Shown here piece by piece: positions 49,319 through 57,676 of a stretch of 64,000 nucleotides of DNA. A program made the translations under genes and the position numbers. The DNA lies in contig CP064979.1 in assembly GCA_016699575.1 (NCBI GenBank), positions 3,348,001 to 3,412,000 of the forward strand, written 5' to 3'. Source of the DNA: Flavobacteriales bacterium (GTDB taxonomy: Bacteria; Bacteroidota; Bacteroidia; Flavobacteriales_F; PHOS-HE28). The notes beneath the pieces are model-generated. The model saw only the letters and a list, made by a program, of their open reading frames with translations, was not told the DNA's origin and did not search any database. Positions within the stretch are counted from its first letter, which is position 1. Each line of letters opens with the position of its first letter.

Positions 49319-50050
49319 ATGCGCATCGCCATCATGCAGCCCTACGTCATGCCCTATCTGGGTTATTTCCAGATGGTGGCGGCCGTGGACGAATTCGTGC
49401 TGCTCGATGATGTGAACTTCATCAAGAAGGGTTGGATCCATCGCAACCGCATCCTGCTCAACGGCGAGCCGCACGGCATCACCATCCCCATTGCTGGCAT
49501 GAGCCAGAACAAGTGGATCAAGGACAGCATGGTGGCCGATACCGACGACTGGCGCCCCAAATTGCTGGTAACGCTGCAGCACGCCTACGCGAAGGCGCCT
49601 TTCCACGCGGAGGTCTATCCCTTTCTGGAGCGCATCATCAACCGCAAAGACTGGAGCATTGCCGACATGGCTGAGGAGAGCCTCCTTTGGGTGGTGGAGC
49701 GCTTGGGCCTGCCGGTGAAAGTTCTCCGTAGCAGCCAGCTCGGTTTGGGCGAAGGTCTGCGTGCGCAGGAGCGTATCGTGGCCATTGCCAAGGGGCGCGG
49801 TGCCACCACGTACATCAACAGCATCGGCGGGTGGGAACTCTACGAGCCCGGGCCGTTCCAAGCCGAGGGCATGGAGCTGCGCTTCATCAAGATGGGCGAT
49901 GCACCCTATGCGCAGTGGCCCGGCCAGCCGCATGTGCCCTACCTCTCGATGATCGACGTGCTCATGTTCTGCTCCCCTGAGCAGGCGCGCGCACTGTTGC
50001 CTTTGCATACCCTGGAGCCCAAAGTGGCCACCAAAACCGTTTCCGCATGA
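49319..50050 (+). CDS. WbqC-like family protein
   Basis: 243 aa. MRIAIMQPYVMPYLGYFQMV then LLDDVNFIKKGWIHRNRIL and ITIPIAGMSQNKWIKDSMVA define the WbqC/ WbmP family, found in O-antigen and modified-sugar loci, thought to attach or form an amino-sugar acyl group. Start at ATG 49319 after the promoter box rather than the TTG at 49304. It overlaps the acyl carrier protein gene (ATGA), first of a nine-gene coupled operon. Confidence 0.85.
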   Translation: MRIAIMQPYVMPYLGYFQMVAAVDEFVLLDDVNFIKKGWIHRNRILLNGEPHGITIPIAGMSQNKWIKDSMVADTDDWRPKLLVTLQHAYAKAPFHAEVYPFLERIINRKDWSIADMAEESLLWVVERLGLPVKVLRSSQLGLGEGLRAQERIVAIAKGRGATTYINSIGGWELYEPGPFQAEGMELRFIKMGDAPYAQWPGQPHVPYLSMIDVLMFCSPEQARALLPLHTLEPKVATKTVSA

Positions 50051-50274
50051 ACGTTACCGCCATCGTCCGCGAAGTCTTCGGCATCCAACGCCCCGACCTG
50101 TCGCCCGACGCCGTGATCATGGACCAGCCCGAGTGGGACAGCATGACGCACATGACCCTCATCCTACGCCTGGAGGACGAACTGAAGGTGCAGTTCGATG
50201 GCGATGAGATCGCTGCCATGCGCACCATTGCCGATATCGAGCGTACGGTGAACGCCAAAGCGGTGAAGGCCTGA
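50047..50274 (+). CDS. Acyl carrier protein
   Basis: 75 aa. Helical PCP/ACP fold; the phosphopantetheine Ser is in the WDSMTHM motif (near residue 32) preceded by VIMDQPE. A separate ACP next to an adenylating enzyme and an SDR, not the housekeeping fatty-acid ACP, whose motif is DSLD. It probably carries the acyl or aminoacyl unit activated by the enzyme at 51012. Overlaps neighbours on both sides. Confidence 0.85.
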   Translation: MNVTAIVREVFGIQRPDLSPDAVIMDQPEWDSMTHMTLILRLEDELKVQFDGDEIAAMRTIADIERTVNAKAVKA

Positions 50275-51008
50275 TGCAACTGCAAGGAGCCACGGCCTTG
50301 GTGAGCGGCGCGGCCGGCAACATCGGCGCAGCGCTGGTGGCCGAGCTTGTTGCACAAGGAGCGAAGGTGGCCGGTGTGGATGTGCAGCAACCGAGCGCGC
50401 CAGTCGCCGGTGCGACCTACTTCACCGCCGACCTCACGGATGCGAGCGCCGTGGAGCAATTGATGAACGATGTGGTTGCCCAAGTGGGCCAGCCGAACGT
50501 GCTCATCAATACGGCGGGCACCATCCACAATGCCTTGCTCTTCAACCTGCTCGATCGCAACGACGGCCGCCTGCCGCTGGAAGGGTGGGAGCGCACCGTG
50601 GACAGCAACCTCACCACCGCCTTCCTGCTCTCGCGCGAAGTGGTGGCCCGCATGGTGAAGAGCCGCACGAAAGGCGCGGTGATCCATTTCAGCAGCATGG
50701 CAGCCGATGGCAACGCTGGCCAGAGCGCGTACAGTGCGGCAAAGGCAGCACTCGAATCGCTGACGGTGACGTGGAGCAAGGAGCTCGGTCCGTTCGGCAT
50801 CCGCGTGAACGCGCTTGCGCCCGGTTTCATCGACACGCCCAGCACCGCCAAGGCGCTTACCCCTGCGCAGATCGCCGCCTGGACGAAGCAGATCCCTGCG
50901 GCCCGCCTGGGCACCTTGGCCGAGATCGCGCACGCCGTGCGTTTCATCATCGAGAACGATTACTACAACGGCAAGGTGCTGCGCATCGACGGCGGCCTGC
51001 GCATCTGA
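50274..51008 (+). CDS. Short-chain dehydrogenase/reductase
   Basis: 244 aa. NAD(P) site TALVSGAAGNIGAALVAEL, NTAG (structural motif), catalytic Ser in VIHFSSMA, YSAAKAAL (Tyr and Lys), and PGFIDTPS. A classical SDR with intact catalytic residues, perhaps reducing a 3-ketoacyl-ACP or a sugar intermediate. The ATG is one base before the end of the ACP stop (TGATG); a 3-nt gap leads to the ligase gene. Confidence 0.85.
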   Translation: MQLQGATALVSGAAGNIGAALVAELVAQGAKVAGVDVQQPSAPVAGATYFTADLTDASAVEQLMNDVVAQVGQPNVLINTAGTIHNALLFNLLDRNDGRLPLEGWERTVDSNLTTAFLLSREVVARMVKSRTKGAVIHFSSMAADGNAGQSAYSAAKAALESLTVTWSKELGPFGIRVNALAPGFIDTPSTAKALTPAQIAAWTKQIPAARLGTLAEIAHAVRFIIENDYYNGKVLRIDGGLRI

Positions 51009-51011
51009 CCG

Positions 51012-52553
51012 ATGGATCACGCGCCGTTCTCCTCGCACATCGGGCTCGGCGCCCGGTTCGGTCGTGTGGTGCACGAACGTGGAGGTGCCGTTGCGCTGCG
51101 TTATCCTGATGGTCGAGAGGTGAGCTATTCGCAGTTGGGTGACCTGGTGCAACGCGTGGCGACGGGCCTATTGAAGGAAGGCGTGAAGCCACGCGAAGTG
51201 GTGGCCATCGTGAACCGCAAGAGCCCTGAAGCGCTGGCTGCCATGCTCGCGTGCAACGCGCTCGGCATCCTTTACACCAACCTCGATCCCGAAAGCCCGC
51301 CGGAGCGTGCTCGCCGGATCATCGACCGCTGCAAGCCAGTGCTCGTGCTGTTGGACGGCGAGCAGAGCAAACCACCGGAAGGTGCCGATGCACGGGCCGT
51401 GATGGTGCAGGCGATGGCCGCGTCGGCCGCCGATGCCGCGCTCATTGGGCAATGCTCATCGGAAGCTGCCATCAGCGGCACCGATGGCGCTTACATCATG
51501 TTCACCAGCGGCTCCACGGGTTTCCCGAAAGGCGCGGTGATGACGCAGGACAACGTGCTACGTTTCGTGGAGTGGGGCACGGGCGAACTGGGCGTCGGCC
51601 CGGGCGATGTGCTCACCAACGTCAATCCCATCTACTTCGACAACTCGGTCTTCGACATCTATGTCTCGTTGTACAACGGAGCGACGCTCTGTCCCTTCAC
51701 GCCCGAACAGGTGAAGGATGCGCGCGCACTGGTGAAGACCATTGATGCCCTGGGCTGCACCTTCTGGTTCAGCGTGCCGAGCATGCTCGTTTACCTGCTC
51801 ACCATGCGTGCCATCGACCGTACCTCGTTCGCCCGCATGCGCACGGTGATGTTCGGCGGCGAAGGGTTCGCCAAGGCACGGCTGAAGGAACTGCACGGCC
51901 TCATCGGCGATCGCGTGCAATTGCTCAACGTTTACGGCCCCACGGAATGCACGTGCATCTGTTCGGCCTATCCCATCGCGGCAGCGGACTTCGCCGACAT
52001 GGAGAACCTGGCACCGCTGGGCAGGCTCGCGCCGGGCTTCTATCCCGTGATCGATCCGTTGGACAAGTCCGACCCGGACCTGGGCGAACTGCTGCTCGGT
52101 GGCGGGCACGTGGGCAGCGGCTACTACAACGACCCCGAGCGAACGACCGCGGCGTTCGTGCAGGATCCGCATGAGCCGAACTACCGGAAGATCGTCTACC
52201 GCACGGGTGATCTGGTGCAACGCGATGCTCAAGGCATGCTCCACTTCAAAGGCCGTGTGGACAACCAGGTGAAGCACATGGGCTATCGCATCGAGCTCGA
52301 GGAGATCGAAGCGGCCTTCAACGCGCTTGATGCTGTGCAGGAGGTCGGCGTGGTTTACCACCGCGATGCCTTGGGCACGGGCAGCATCCAGGCGTTCGTC
52401 ATGGGAACGGCCGACGATCAGCAGCTGCGCACGGCAGTGGCCCAACGCCTCCCGCACTACATGATGCCGCGGAAGATCCATTTATTGCCGGCCCTTCCCA
52501 AGAACGCCAACGGCAAGATCGACCGTCTACAACTCAAAGCACTGTGTTCATGA
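51012..52553 (+). CDS. AMP-forming adenylating enzyme (acyl- or amino-acid-ACP ligase, DltA/NRPS A-domain type)
   Basis: 513 aa. Core motifs: AYIMFTSGSTGFPKGAVMTQ (A3), NVYGPTECT (A5), YRTGDLVQRD (A7), FKGRVDNQVKHMGYRIELEE (A8) and the late Lys in PKNANGKIDR (A10). The stand-alone A-domain architecture with an adjacent ACP suggests it loads the unit onto that ACP, as DltA loads D-Ala on DltC. Specificity cannot be read here. Stop overlaps the next gene (ATGA). Confidence 0.88.
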   Translation: MDHAPFSSHIGLGARFGRVVHERGGAVALRYPDGREVSYSQLGDLVQRVATGLLKEGVKPREVVAIVNRKSPEALAAMLACNALGILYTNLDPESPPERARRIIDRCKPVLVLLDGEQSKPPEGADARAVMVQAMAASAADAALIGQCSSEAAISGTDGAYIMFTSGSTGFPKGAVMTQDNVLRFVEWGTGELGVGPGDVLTNVNPIYFDNSVFDIYVSLYNGATLCPFTPEQVKDARALVKTIDALGCTFWFSVPSMLVYLLTMRAIDRTSFARMRTVMFGGEGFAKARLKELHGLIGDRVQLLNVYGPTECTCICSAYPIAAADFADMENLAPLGRLAPGFYPVIDPLDKSDPDLGELLLGGGHVGSGYYNDPERTTAAFVQDPHEPNYRKIVYRTGDLVQRDAQGMLHFKGRVDNQVKHMGYRIELEEIEAAFNALDAVQEVGVVYHRDALGTGSIQAFVMGTADDQQLRTAVAQRLPHYMMPRKIHLLPALPKNANGKIDRLQLKALCS

Positions 52554-53236
52554 GCGCACGCAAGAAGGTCATCTTCGGCATCGGCAAGATCGGCGAGGTG
52601 GTGCACGACCTGATGAAGCACGAGGCCGGCATCGATGTGGCCGCGTGGACCGTTGATCGCCAGTTCGCCACTTCACCAGAGAAGGAATGGCTACCGGTGA
52701 TCCCCTTCGATGAACTGGCCAGCAAGTGCCCGCCCGCAACGCACGACCTGTTCGTTGCCATCGGCTACCACGACATGAACGCCGTTCGATCGCGCACCAT
52801 GGAAGCTGCACGCGCCATGGGCTATGCGATGCCCGCGTTCATCCACCCCGCCAGTGGGCTTCCGCAGGGCACACCGGTGGGCGAGAACGCCTTCATCATG
52901 CGCGACGTGCACATCCACCCGCGCGCTCGCATCGGCGCTGATGTCTTCGTCTGGAGCGGTGCGATCATCGGCCACCACACCACCGTGGGCGACCACTGCT
53001 GGATCACCAGCGGCGCCAACATCGCCGGGGCCGTCACCATCGGCGACCACTCGTTCCTTGCGATCAACAGCACCATCGGCAACGGCGTTCGCGTGGGCCG
53101 TCGCTGCTTCATCGGCGCCAACGCCTTGGTGGTGAAGGACCTGCCCGATGAACAGGTCGTCATTGCCGCGCCCGACAAACCCTTGCGCCTGAACACCGAT
53201 CAGTTCCTGCGCATGAGCAACTTCACATCCCTCTGA
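52550..53236 (+). CDS. NeuD/PglD-like sugar acetyltransferase
   Basis: 228 aa. An N-terminal Rossmann-like part (KKVIFGIGKIGEVVHDLMK) is followed by left-handed beta-helix hexapeptide turns (IGADVFVWSGAIIGHHTTVG, DHCWITSGANIAGAVTIGDH), the fold of NeuD and PglD that O- or N-acetylate sialic acid-like or bacillosamine-like sugars. Start ATG 52550 overlaps the upstream stop (a GTG at 52544 is less likely). Confidence 0.8.
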   Translation: MSARKKVIFGIGKIGEVVHDLMKHEAGIDVAAWTVDRQFATSPEKEWLPVIPFDELASKCPPATHDLFVAIGYHDMNAVRSRTMEAARAMGYAMPAFIHPASGLPQGTPVGENAFIMRDVHIHPRARIGADVFVWSGAIIGHHTTVGDHCWITSGANIAGAVTIGDHSFLAINSTIGNGVRVGRRCFIGANALVVKDLPDEQVVIAAPDKPLRLNTDQFLRMSNFTSL

Positions 53237-53240
53237 TCCC

Positions 53241-53963
53241 ATGGCCAACGAAGGACACCGCTACGCCGAGTTCGAATCGCGCAAGTACGACCCCCTGCGC
53301 CCGCAGTACCACGAAGGCGTGAAGACCATGAAGGGCATGGGCTACACGTGGGACGATTTCCTGGAGCACTTCCCCGCTTTCATCGGGCACTTCGGGCTGG
53401 CCCGCTTGCTCACGCTGTACGAGCTCTACAAGCAGACGTTGGAAGTGAGCGGCCACATTGCTGAGATGGGCGTGTACAAGGGCAGTGGTTCGTTGCTCTT
53501 CGGGAAGCTCGTGCGCTTGTTCGAGCCCAGCAGCATGACCATGGTGCACGGCTTCGACTGGTTCGAGGGCATGGCCACCACCGAGGAAGAGAAGTACGTG
53601 GACAGCGGGTCCTACACGGAGAAGTACGATCGCGTGCTGCAACTGGTGAAGGCGCAGGGCATGGACAACATCGTGAAGATCCACAAGGTGGACGCCACGA
53701 AGGACCTCGTGCCCTTCTTCCAGGAGCACGCCTACATGCAGTTCAAGCTCGTGTTCCTCGACGCGGGCATCTACGAAGTGACAAAGGCGAGCATCGAGGC
53801 GTTCTGGCCACGCATCACACCGGGCGGCATCCTCATCCTCGATCAGTACAACCACGAACTCTCGCCGGGCGAGACCCGCGCCGTGCGCGACGTACTGCCC
53901 AACGCCAAGGTGCGCACGTTGCCCTTCGGTTGGATGCCCACGGCGTACATCGTGAAGGAGTGA
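53241..53963 (+). CDS. TylF/MycF-like O-methyltransferase
   Basis: 240 aa. HIAEMGVYKGSGSLLFGKLV, MVHGFDWFEGM and ILILDQYNHELSPGETRAV match the TylF/MycF family (macrocin-type sugar O-methyltransferase, metal- and SAM-dependent). It probably methylates a deoxy sugar or an attached acyl group. It starts 4 nt after the acetyltransferase gene and ends in a TGATG overlap. Confidence 0.82.
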   Translation: MANEGHRYAEFESRKYDPLRPQYHEGVKTMKGMGYTWDDFLEHFPAFIGHFGLARLLTLYELYKQTLEVSGHIAEMGVYKGSGSLLFGKLVRLFEPSSMTMVHGFDWFEGMATTEEEKYVDSGSYTEKYDRVLQLVKAQGMDNIVKIHKVDATKDLVPFFQEHAYMQFKLVFLDAGIYEVTKASIEAFWPRITPGGILILDQYNHELSPGETRAVRDVLPNAKVRTLPFGWMPTAYIVKE

Positions 53964-54733
53964 TGGAGCGCATCGCACCGGGCCGCGATCTGTTGGAACG
54001 ATACGACCGGAGCGGGGCGCACGATTTCGCCATCATCCGCAGCGTGGCGGAAGGTGTGCAGGACGGTGTTGCCCTCGCTTCGGGCGAATGGACTTGCATC
54101 ACCCACGCCTCGGGTTTCACACAACTGCTCGGACAAGTCGCCAGCGTTGAAGAGGCGGATGGCTTGTTGAAGGCATGGCGAGCACACCCGGCCATCGCCG
54201 GACGCTATGTGATGGTTTACGATGTTGCCGGGGCGCTTCTGCAGGCCATTGAGCGACAAGCCCCAGCTCATTTCCGCAGTCGCGAGCGTTCGGTTTTCCG
54301 TGGATGGGAAAAGGACGAAGCCGTGCGTGTGCCGACCATCACAGGCACGGAAGTCGCACCGTTGAACACCAGCACCATGGCTGCGGCCGAGGCACTCGGC
54401 CTCAACCTCACCGGCCGCTTCTGGCGTTCGGGTGCGGAGCTGTTGAAGCACGGTGTTGCAGAGCTGGTGACGCTGAACGGCGAGCCGGCTTCCATCTGTT
54501 ACAGTGCAGCTGTCAGCAACAACATCCACGAGGTGGACGTGCTCACCGCTGAGCACATGCGCGGCCAGGGTCTTGGTCGCTTGGCAGCACTGGCCTTCAT
54601 GCAACGGTGCAAGGAGACAGGCGCCACGCCGAACTGGGATTGTTTCACCGCCAACGCACCGTCGATGGCACTGGCCAAGGCCTGCGGGCTGCGGCACGTC
54701 CACACCTACCAACTCATTACGTTCACGGCCTGA
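53963..54733 (+). CDS. GNAT-family N-acetyltransferase
   Basis: 256 aa. The C-terminal GNAT core has EVDVLTAEHMRGQGLGRLAA (acetyl-CoA P-loop RGQGLG) and ANAPSMALAKACGLRHVHTY; the N-terminal half is a second degenerate domain. A member of the biosynthetic operon; the likely acceptor is an amino sugar or amino acid. ATG 53963 overlaps the methyltransferase stop by one base, and its stop overlaps the next ATG the same way. Confidence 0.75.
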   Translation: MERIAPGRDLLERYDRSGAHDFAIIRSVAEGVQDGVALASGEWTCITHASGFTQLLGQVASVEEADGLLKAWRAHPAIAGRYVMVYDVAGALLQAIERQAPAHFRSRERSVFRGWEKDEAVRVPTITGTEVAPLNTSTMAAAEALGLNLTGRFWRSGAELLKHGVAELVTLNGEPASICYSAAVSNNIHEVDVLTAEHMRGQGLGRLAALAFMQRCKETGATPNWDCFTANAPSMALAKACGLRHVHTYQLITFTA

Positions 54734-55689
54734 TGGAATGGAAGAAGCTCGGTAAGGTGTTCCAAGTGAACGGCGAGGGCGGCTGGATGCACAGCCATGC
54801 GCAGATCCCCGCGGCATTGGTCCTCGACGACCGCATCCGCGTGTACTTCGCCACGCGCCCACAGCGCAACCTGAGCCTCACCACTTTCGTGGATTTGGAT
54901 CGGAATGATCCCACCAAGGTGATCGCACTCAACGAGCAACCTGTCCTTCAACCCGGTCCGGCCGGGGCGTTCGACGAGCACGGCATCATGCCATCGTGCG
55001 TGATCAAGAAGGGTAAACAAGTGTGGCTGTACTACGGCGGCTGGAGCCGGCGCGAGAACATCCGCTACAGCAACTGGACGGGCATTGCCGTGAGCGACGA
55101 CGACGGCGCCACCTTCCATCGCATGTTCCCTGGCCCTGTCGTGGACCGCACGCCGAACGAGATCTACAGCGCCACGGCCGTGTTCGTCCTGCCCGAGGGC
55201 GAACGCATGCACATGTGGTATGCGCGCGGCCTCGGCTGGTTCGAGGTGAACGGGCAGCTCGAGGAAGTCTATCGCTTGCGCTACGGCCACAGCAGCGACG
55301 GCATCCACTGGACCCGTCCGGACCAGGAGCTGGTGCCCTGGCTGCGTGAGCACGAACCCACCCATCGGCCCACGGTCATCCGGTTGGGCGATCGTTATCA
55401 CATGTGGTTCTGCCACCGTGGCATTGCCGACTTCCGCGGTGGCGACCAAGCCTACCGCATGGGATACGCCTGGAGCACTGACGCGCTAACCTGGCACCGC
55501 GATGATGCACAGGCCGGCCTCACCGTATCGCCCGGGCAATGGGACAGCGACATGGTGGCGTACCCGTACGTGGTGAAGGTGGACGCGCCCGCCGGAGCTT
55601 CAGCGAAGGAGGGCGACCGCGTGCTGATGTTCTACAACGGCAACGGCTTCGGTGTCTCGGGCTTCGGCGTGGCCGAACTGGTGCGATGA
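54733..55689 (+). CDS. Five-bladed beta-propeller protein, glycoside-hydrolase family 43/117-like
   Basis: 318 aa. Repeated blade motifs (IRVYFATRPQRNLSLTTFVD, VWLYYGGWSRRENIRYSNWT, MHMWYARGLGWFEVNG, YRLRYGHSSDGIHWTRPD, AYRMGYAWSTDALTWHRD, DRVLMFYNGNGFGVSGFG) are those of GH43/GH117-type propellers often found in polysaccharide loci. No signal peptide, so cytoplasmic; catalytic acids not evident. Coupled to its neighbours by overlaps on both sides. Confidence 0.7.
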   Translation: MEWKKLGKVFQVNGEGGWMHSHAQIPAALVLDDRIRVYFATRPQRNLSLTTFVDLDRNDPTKVIALNEQPVLQPGPAGAFDEHGIMPSCVIKKGKQVWLYYGGWSRRENIRYSNWTGIAVSDDDGATFHRMFPGPVVDRTPNEIYSATAVFVLPEGERMHMWYARGLGWFEVNGQLEEVYRLRYGHSSDGIHWTRPDQELVPWLREHEPTHRPTVIRLGDRYHMWFCHRGIADFRGGDQAYRMGYAWSTDALTWHRDDAQAGLTVSPGQWDSDMVAYPYVVKVDAPAGASAKEGDRVLMFYNGNGFGVSGFGVAELVR

Positions 55690-56675
55690 GCGAAGGAGTG
55701 AGCACGACCGGTGGGGGTGAAGTGCTCACCATCAAGGTGTTCATGCTCACCTACAACCACGAGGCGTTCATCCAGCAGGCCATCGACAGCGTCTTCATGC
55801 AGCGCACGCGCCACCGGGTGCAGTTGGTGATCGGCGAGGATGCCAGCACCGACCGCACGCGCGAGATCGTCCTGGCCAACAAGGAGCGTTACGGAGACCG
55901 CATCACGCTCATCCTGTCCGAAAGGAACAAAGGCACGTCGCATGTGAGTTTTCCCGTCTGGGAGGAATGCTTGCGCGACAGTGATATGGTGGCGCTGGTG
56001 GAAGGTGACGACTACTGGACCGATCCCGGCAAACTGGAGCTGCAAGCGGACACGGTCCTGCGCACCGGGGCCAGCCTCTGCTTCACCAACGCTTGGAACG
56101 AAACGCCGGAAGGCCAGCGCAGCGACTATGTGCGTGCTTGGTTGGGCGAGAGCGGCATCCGCGATCGCTACGGCGAGGCCGAGCTCATCAACGGCAACTT
56201 CATCCCGCTGGCGGGCATGCTGATCAACAACCGTCCACGCTTCGATCTGTTCGGCGACCTGAAAGACCGCCCGGTGATGGACCTGATGATCAACCTGGCC
56301 CTGGCGCAGCGCGGGCCGCTGGTGTACATCGACCGGCCCATGGCCGTGCGCCGCATGCACGCCGGTGGCATGTTCAGCATGGCCAACCGCCAGTACAAGC
56401 TGCAGTACAACCTGGACCTGCTGCCGCACATCAACGCCATGACCGGGAACCGCTACGCCGGACAGGTCGCGCTACGGCGTGCTGGGTTGCTGCGCCAGAG
56501 CTTCGATGCGGCCGTGCAAGCCAGCGACCTCGCCTTGGCCAAGAAGCGCTGGCAGGAATTGAGCGACATGCCCACTGAAGCAAAGCCGGACACAAAGACG
56601 TTGCGCCGCTTGTTCATGCTGAGCCATTGGCCGCGTTTGACCAAGGTCATCGGGAGGCTGCGCGGGGCGAAGTGA
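55686..56675 (+). CDS. Glycosyltransferase family 2
   Basis: 329 aa. KVFMLTYNHEAFIQQAIDSV, GEDASTDRT (nucleotide-sugar site) and ALVEGDDYWTDPGKL (DxD-type metal site) define a GT-A fold GT2 enzyme. As the last gene of the coupled operon it may transfer the modified sugar to a lipid carrier or repeat unit. Stop at 56675; a 42-nt gap leads to a gene remnant on the opposite strand. Confidence 0.88.
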   Translation: MSEGVSTTGGGEVLTIKVFMLTYNHEAFIQQAIDSVFMQRTRHRVQLVIGEDASTDRTREIVLANKERYGDRITLILSERNKGTSHVSFPVWEECLRDSDMVALVEGDDYWTDPGKLELQADTVLRTGASLCFTNAWNETPEGQRSDYVRAWLGESGIRDRYGEAELINGNFIPLAGMLINNRPRFDLFGDLKDRPVMDLMINLALAQRGPLVYIDRPMAVRRMHAGGMFSMANRQYKLQYNLDLLPHINAMTGNRYAGQVALRRAGLLRQSFDAAVQASDLALAKKRWQELSDMPTEAKPDTKTLRRLFMLSHWPRLTKVIGRLRGAK

Positions 56676-56717
56676 TCTTACGCGGAGGCAGCCGACGGTC
56701 TATGTAAAGGCCAAGCC

Positions 56718-56759
56718 TCACTCGAACACAATGGTACTGCTGTGCCTTTGGCCATCACC
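56718..56759 (-). pseudogene. Remnant of a T9SS type A C-terminus
   Basis: The minus strand reads GDGQRHSSTIVFE then a stop, closely matching the end of the protein at 57677 (GDGEQRYTGTIVFE). It begins inside the last codons of the type B gene 56755, in another frame. It looks like the leftover tail of a second copy of that protein whose body was lost or replaced. Confidence 0.6.
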
Positions 56760-57627
56760 TCAGCACATTCAAGTAACCGGATATGCGCTTCCCTGCTGCC
56801 AGTTCAACCACGTAGAAGTAAACACCGTCGGGTACATTCTCTGCACGCCAATCGTTTTGATAGGCCGGTGAGCGGTACACGATAAGTCCCCAGCGATCGA
56901 ACACGGTAACGCTCGGCCAATTCGCTCCACCAATGATCTGGAATGCATCGTTGACACCATCTTGGTTGGGAGTGAGAACGTTGGGGACGACGACTTCGGT
57001 GTTCGGTGTTTCGGATATGCTGTCCGGCCCGAAGCGCAAGTGGTCGATCAGGATGTTTCCAAGATACCTTGGCGGTGCGATGTACCAGGCTTCCAGTATC
57101 AACGAATTGCACGGCTCAATGGTCGGTTGCAAGTCAAGGTTGTAGGTTTCCCACTCAGTGTTCGGCACTGAGTCAATGACCTGGAGAAGTTCGATGCGGT
57201 CGCAATCCAAGCCACCGCACCACACCCTGAGCTTCACCGGATTTCCAGTGGACAGCCATTCTCCCCAATACTCAAACCCCGCCGTAGACGACATGGCGAG
57301 GTCCACTCGATAAGCATACACCGAATCCACAGCAAGAGGTGATTGCAGGAATGCAGCGGCGTCTTCAGTAGTATTCGGGAGGGGGCCTGGTAGGCCACGT
57401 GTTACGAGCATCATGTACGTGGAACCGTGGGATGCAACGGTGTTGCAGTTCCAGTTGCCCGGATTCGTATCGGGAGTGCTTGCAGGATGGCACGGGAACC
57501 AACCGGGCGGAGCGATGCCCGCTTGCGGAGTTCCTTCGAACGATGGGTTCGACACTTGCTGCGCCCATGCGCAGAATGGCAAAAGAGCGATCGCCACCAA
57601 AATGATGCTGCGACCAGAACGAGACAT
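56755..57627 (-). CDS. Secreted protein with T9SS type B (gliding-associated) domain
   Basis: 290 aa. Signal peptide MSRSGRSIILVAIALLPFCA then WAQ. The middle (NPSFEGTPQAGIAPPGWFPC, SVYAYRVDLAMSSTAGFEYW, CDRIELLQVIDSVPNTEWET) is a jelly-roll-like binding module. The last about 80 residues are type B (VPNVLTPNQDGVNDAFQIIG, FDRWGLIVYRS, GVYFYVVELAAGKRISGYLN). Start at 57627 is set by the signal peptide; the longer open frame upstream lacks one. A 49-nt gap separates it from the upstream gene. Confidence 0.8.
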   Translation of the reverse strand: MSRSGRSIILVAIALLPFCAWAQQVSNPSFEGTPQAGIAPPGWFPCHPASTPDTNPGNWNCNTVASHGSTYMMLVTRGLPGPLPNTTEDAAAFLQSPLAVDSVYAYRVDLAMSSTAGFEYWGEWLSTGNPVKLRVWCGGLDCDRIELLQVIDSVPNTEWETYNLDLQPTIEPCNSLILEAWYIAPPRYLGNILIDHLRFGPDSISETPNTEVVVPNVLTPNQDGVNDAFQIIGGANWPSVTVFDRWGLIVYRSPAYQNDWRAENVPDGVYFYVVELAAGKRISGYLNVLR

Positions 57628-57676
57628 TGGAATACGCACGTGGTCCTTTGCGGATCCGATCATGGCTCGCCGGAAG

